Shown here: one piece after another, positions 43,614 to 44,007 of the stretch | How the letters are laid out: every line of letters starts with the position of its first letter | How positions within the stretch are numbered: the stretch's first letter is position 1 | Source: Caldilineaceae bacterium SB0661_bin_34 | GTDB taxonomy: Bacteria; Chloroflexota; Anaerolineae; Caldilineales; Caldilineaceae | Length of the DNA: 44,007 nt | Reading direction: 5' to 3' | Assembly: GCA_009841145.1 (NCBI GenBank) | Contig: VXMJ01000091.1 | Coordinates: forward strand, 3,709 to 47,715 | Translations under genes and position numbers: made by a program | The notes under the pieces: generated by a model | What the model was told of the DNA's origin: nothing | Seen by the model: only the letters and a program-made list of their open reading frames with translations | Database searches by the model: none

Positions 43614-43942
43614 GTGCCCCTGCTGCCCACTATACTGGCGGCCCTGCCCGTCGGCAAACCGCAACGAGCCTACCTCGGCGCCCTGCTGCCCCTGCTGGTC
43701 GGCCTGCCGGTCCTGCCCACGCACCGCAACCTGGCCCGGTTCGGCGACCGCTGCCCCCACACCCACGGACGCCAGGCGGCCCGCGCCTGCGACTTTGCGG
43801 CGCTCAACCTGGCCGGGCTGTGCGCGGTGGTGCCCTACGCGCACGACCTGGCCCGGTTGGGGACTGCACCTGCCTGCCCAAGAGTGGGCGCAAGCTGCCG
43901 GGGGTGGGCTGGCGCTGGCACAAGGCCTATTCGACTAGGTAA
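43614..43942 (+). pseudogene. Frameshifted, truncated transposase (IS4/IS701-like N-terminus)
   Basis: From GTG 43614 the frame reads PLLPTILAALPVGKPQRAYL and then HRNLARFGDRCPHTHGRQAA, the N-terminal part of a DDE transposase family. At about 43860 homology moves to another frame: DCTCLPKSGRKLPGVGWRW (the first catalytic Asp region) is read there, ending at a stop at 43940-43942. A frameshift and early stop therefore break the gene, and the rest lies outside the window or is deleted. The family name is tentative. Confidence 0.7.
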
Positions 43943-44007
43943 TCCCGCACTGGGCGGTGTGGAGGCTGCGGGGTGCTTAACGAACGAGACGAAAACGCCG
44001 CATTAAA

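Noticed and set aside
1-44007. CRISPR array, rRNA or tRNA genes
   Set aside because: No spaced direct repeats of CRISPR type were seen; the only regular repeats are 99-bp ankyrin coding units. No tRNA or rRNA pattern was found by eye, although a covariance search was not possible.

Overview
The window is high-GC bacterial chromosome with a patchwork of catabolic genes on the left (about 1-29.8 kb) and a mobile, defence-like region on the right (about 29.8-44 kb). Paired sulfatase-fold hydrolases and phytanoyl-CoA-dioxygenase-family oxygenases, a D-galactonate-dehydratase-like enzyme, a LarA-family protein, a Tat-exported sugar-binding lipoprotein and a large ankyrin protein together resemble uncultivated, often marine or host-associated lineages (Poribacteria, Latescibacterota or Chloroflexota type). 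That placement is inference; there is no rRNA or marker gene.

Left part: an ankyrin-repeat protein running off the left edge; thrC plus an SDR epimerase, divergent from a PLP-dependent lyase-like gene; an Rpn-type PD-(D/E)XK protein; a LarA homologue; an MFS exporter divergent from an acetoacetate-decarboxylase-like gene and an asparagine-synthetase-like gene that lacks the glutaminase cysteine; a PhyH oxygenase; a coiled-coil/nuclease-like protein; a 2-hydroxyacid dehydrogenase; a formylglycine-type sulfatase; a galactonate-dehydratase-like enolase; a second sulfatase-fold enzyme with Thr in place of the catalytic Cys; a second PhyH; a leucine-carboxyl-methyltransferase-like protein; a complete ABC sugar importer without its ATPase; a second hydroxyacid dehydrogenase; and a thioredoxin-fold lipoprotein. 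Together these suggest uptake and breakdown of sulfated or oxidised sugars and other organic acids.

Two results stand out. (1) The thioredoxin-fold lipoprotein at 29140-29760 is interrupted by an in-frame TGA exactly where the first Cys of its CxxC centre should be, and 18 nt after the TGA there is a perfect 8-bp hairpin with a GUU loop. This fits a selenocysteine (UxxC) protein with a bacterial SECIS element. (2) The right end carries an operon of a DUF499-type ATPase, a small unknown protein, a DUF1156-type DNA methylase and a PLD-SNF2 helicase, a combination associated with phage defence. Its methylase begins with two different N-terminal modules in two reading frames, followed by a run of nine C. 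Changing the run by one C would switch which N-terminus is joined to the catalytic body, so this looks like a phase-variable or recently rearranged methylase.

The defence operon lies among mobile-element debris: a deleted IS with terminal inverted repeats (32781-33597), a frameshifted transposase at the right edge, and an imperfect 25-bp direct repeat on either side (32723 and 43451). An AT-rich 656-residue protein with a PD-(D/E)XK-like motif (30670-32640) is much lower in GC than its neighbours and is probably acquired. No tRNA, rRNA, CRISPR array or selenocysteine machinery gene was seen.
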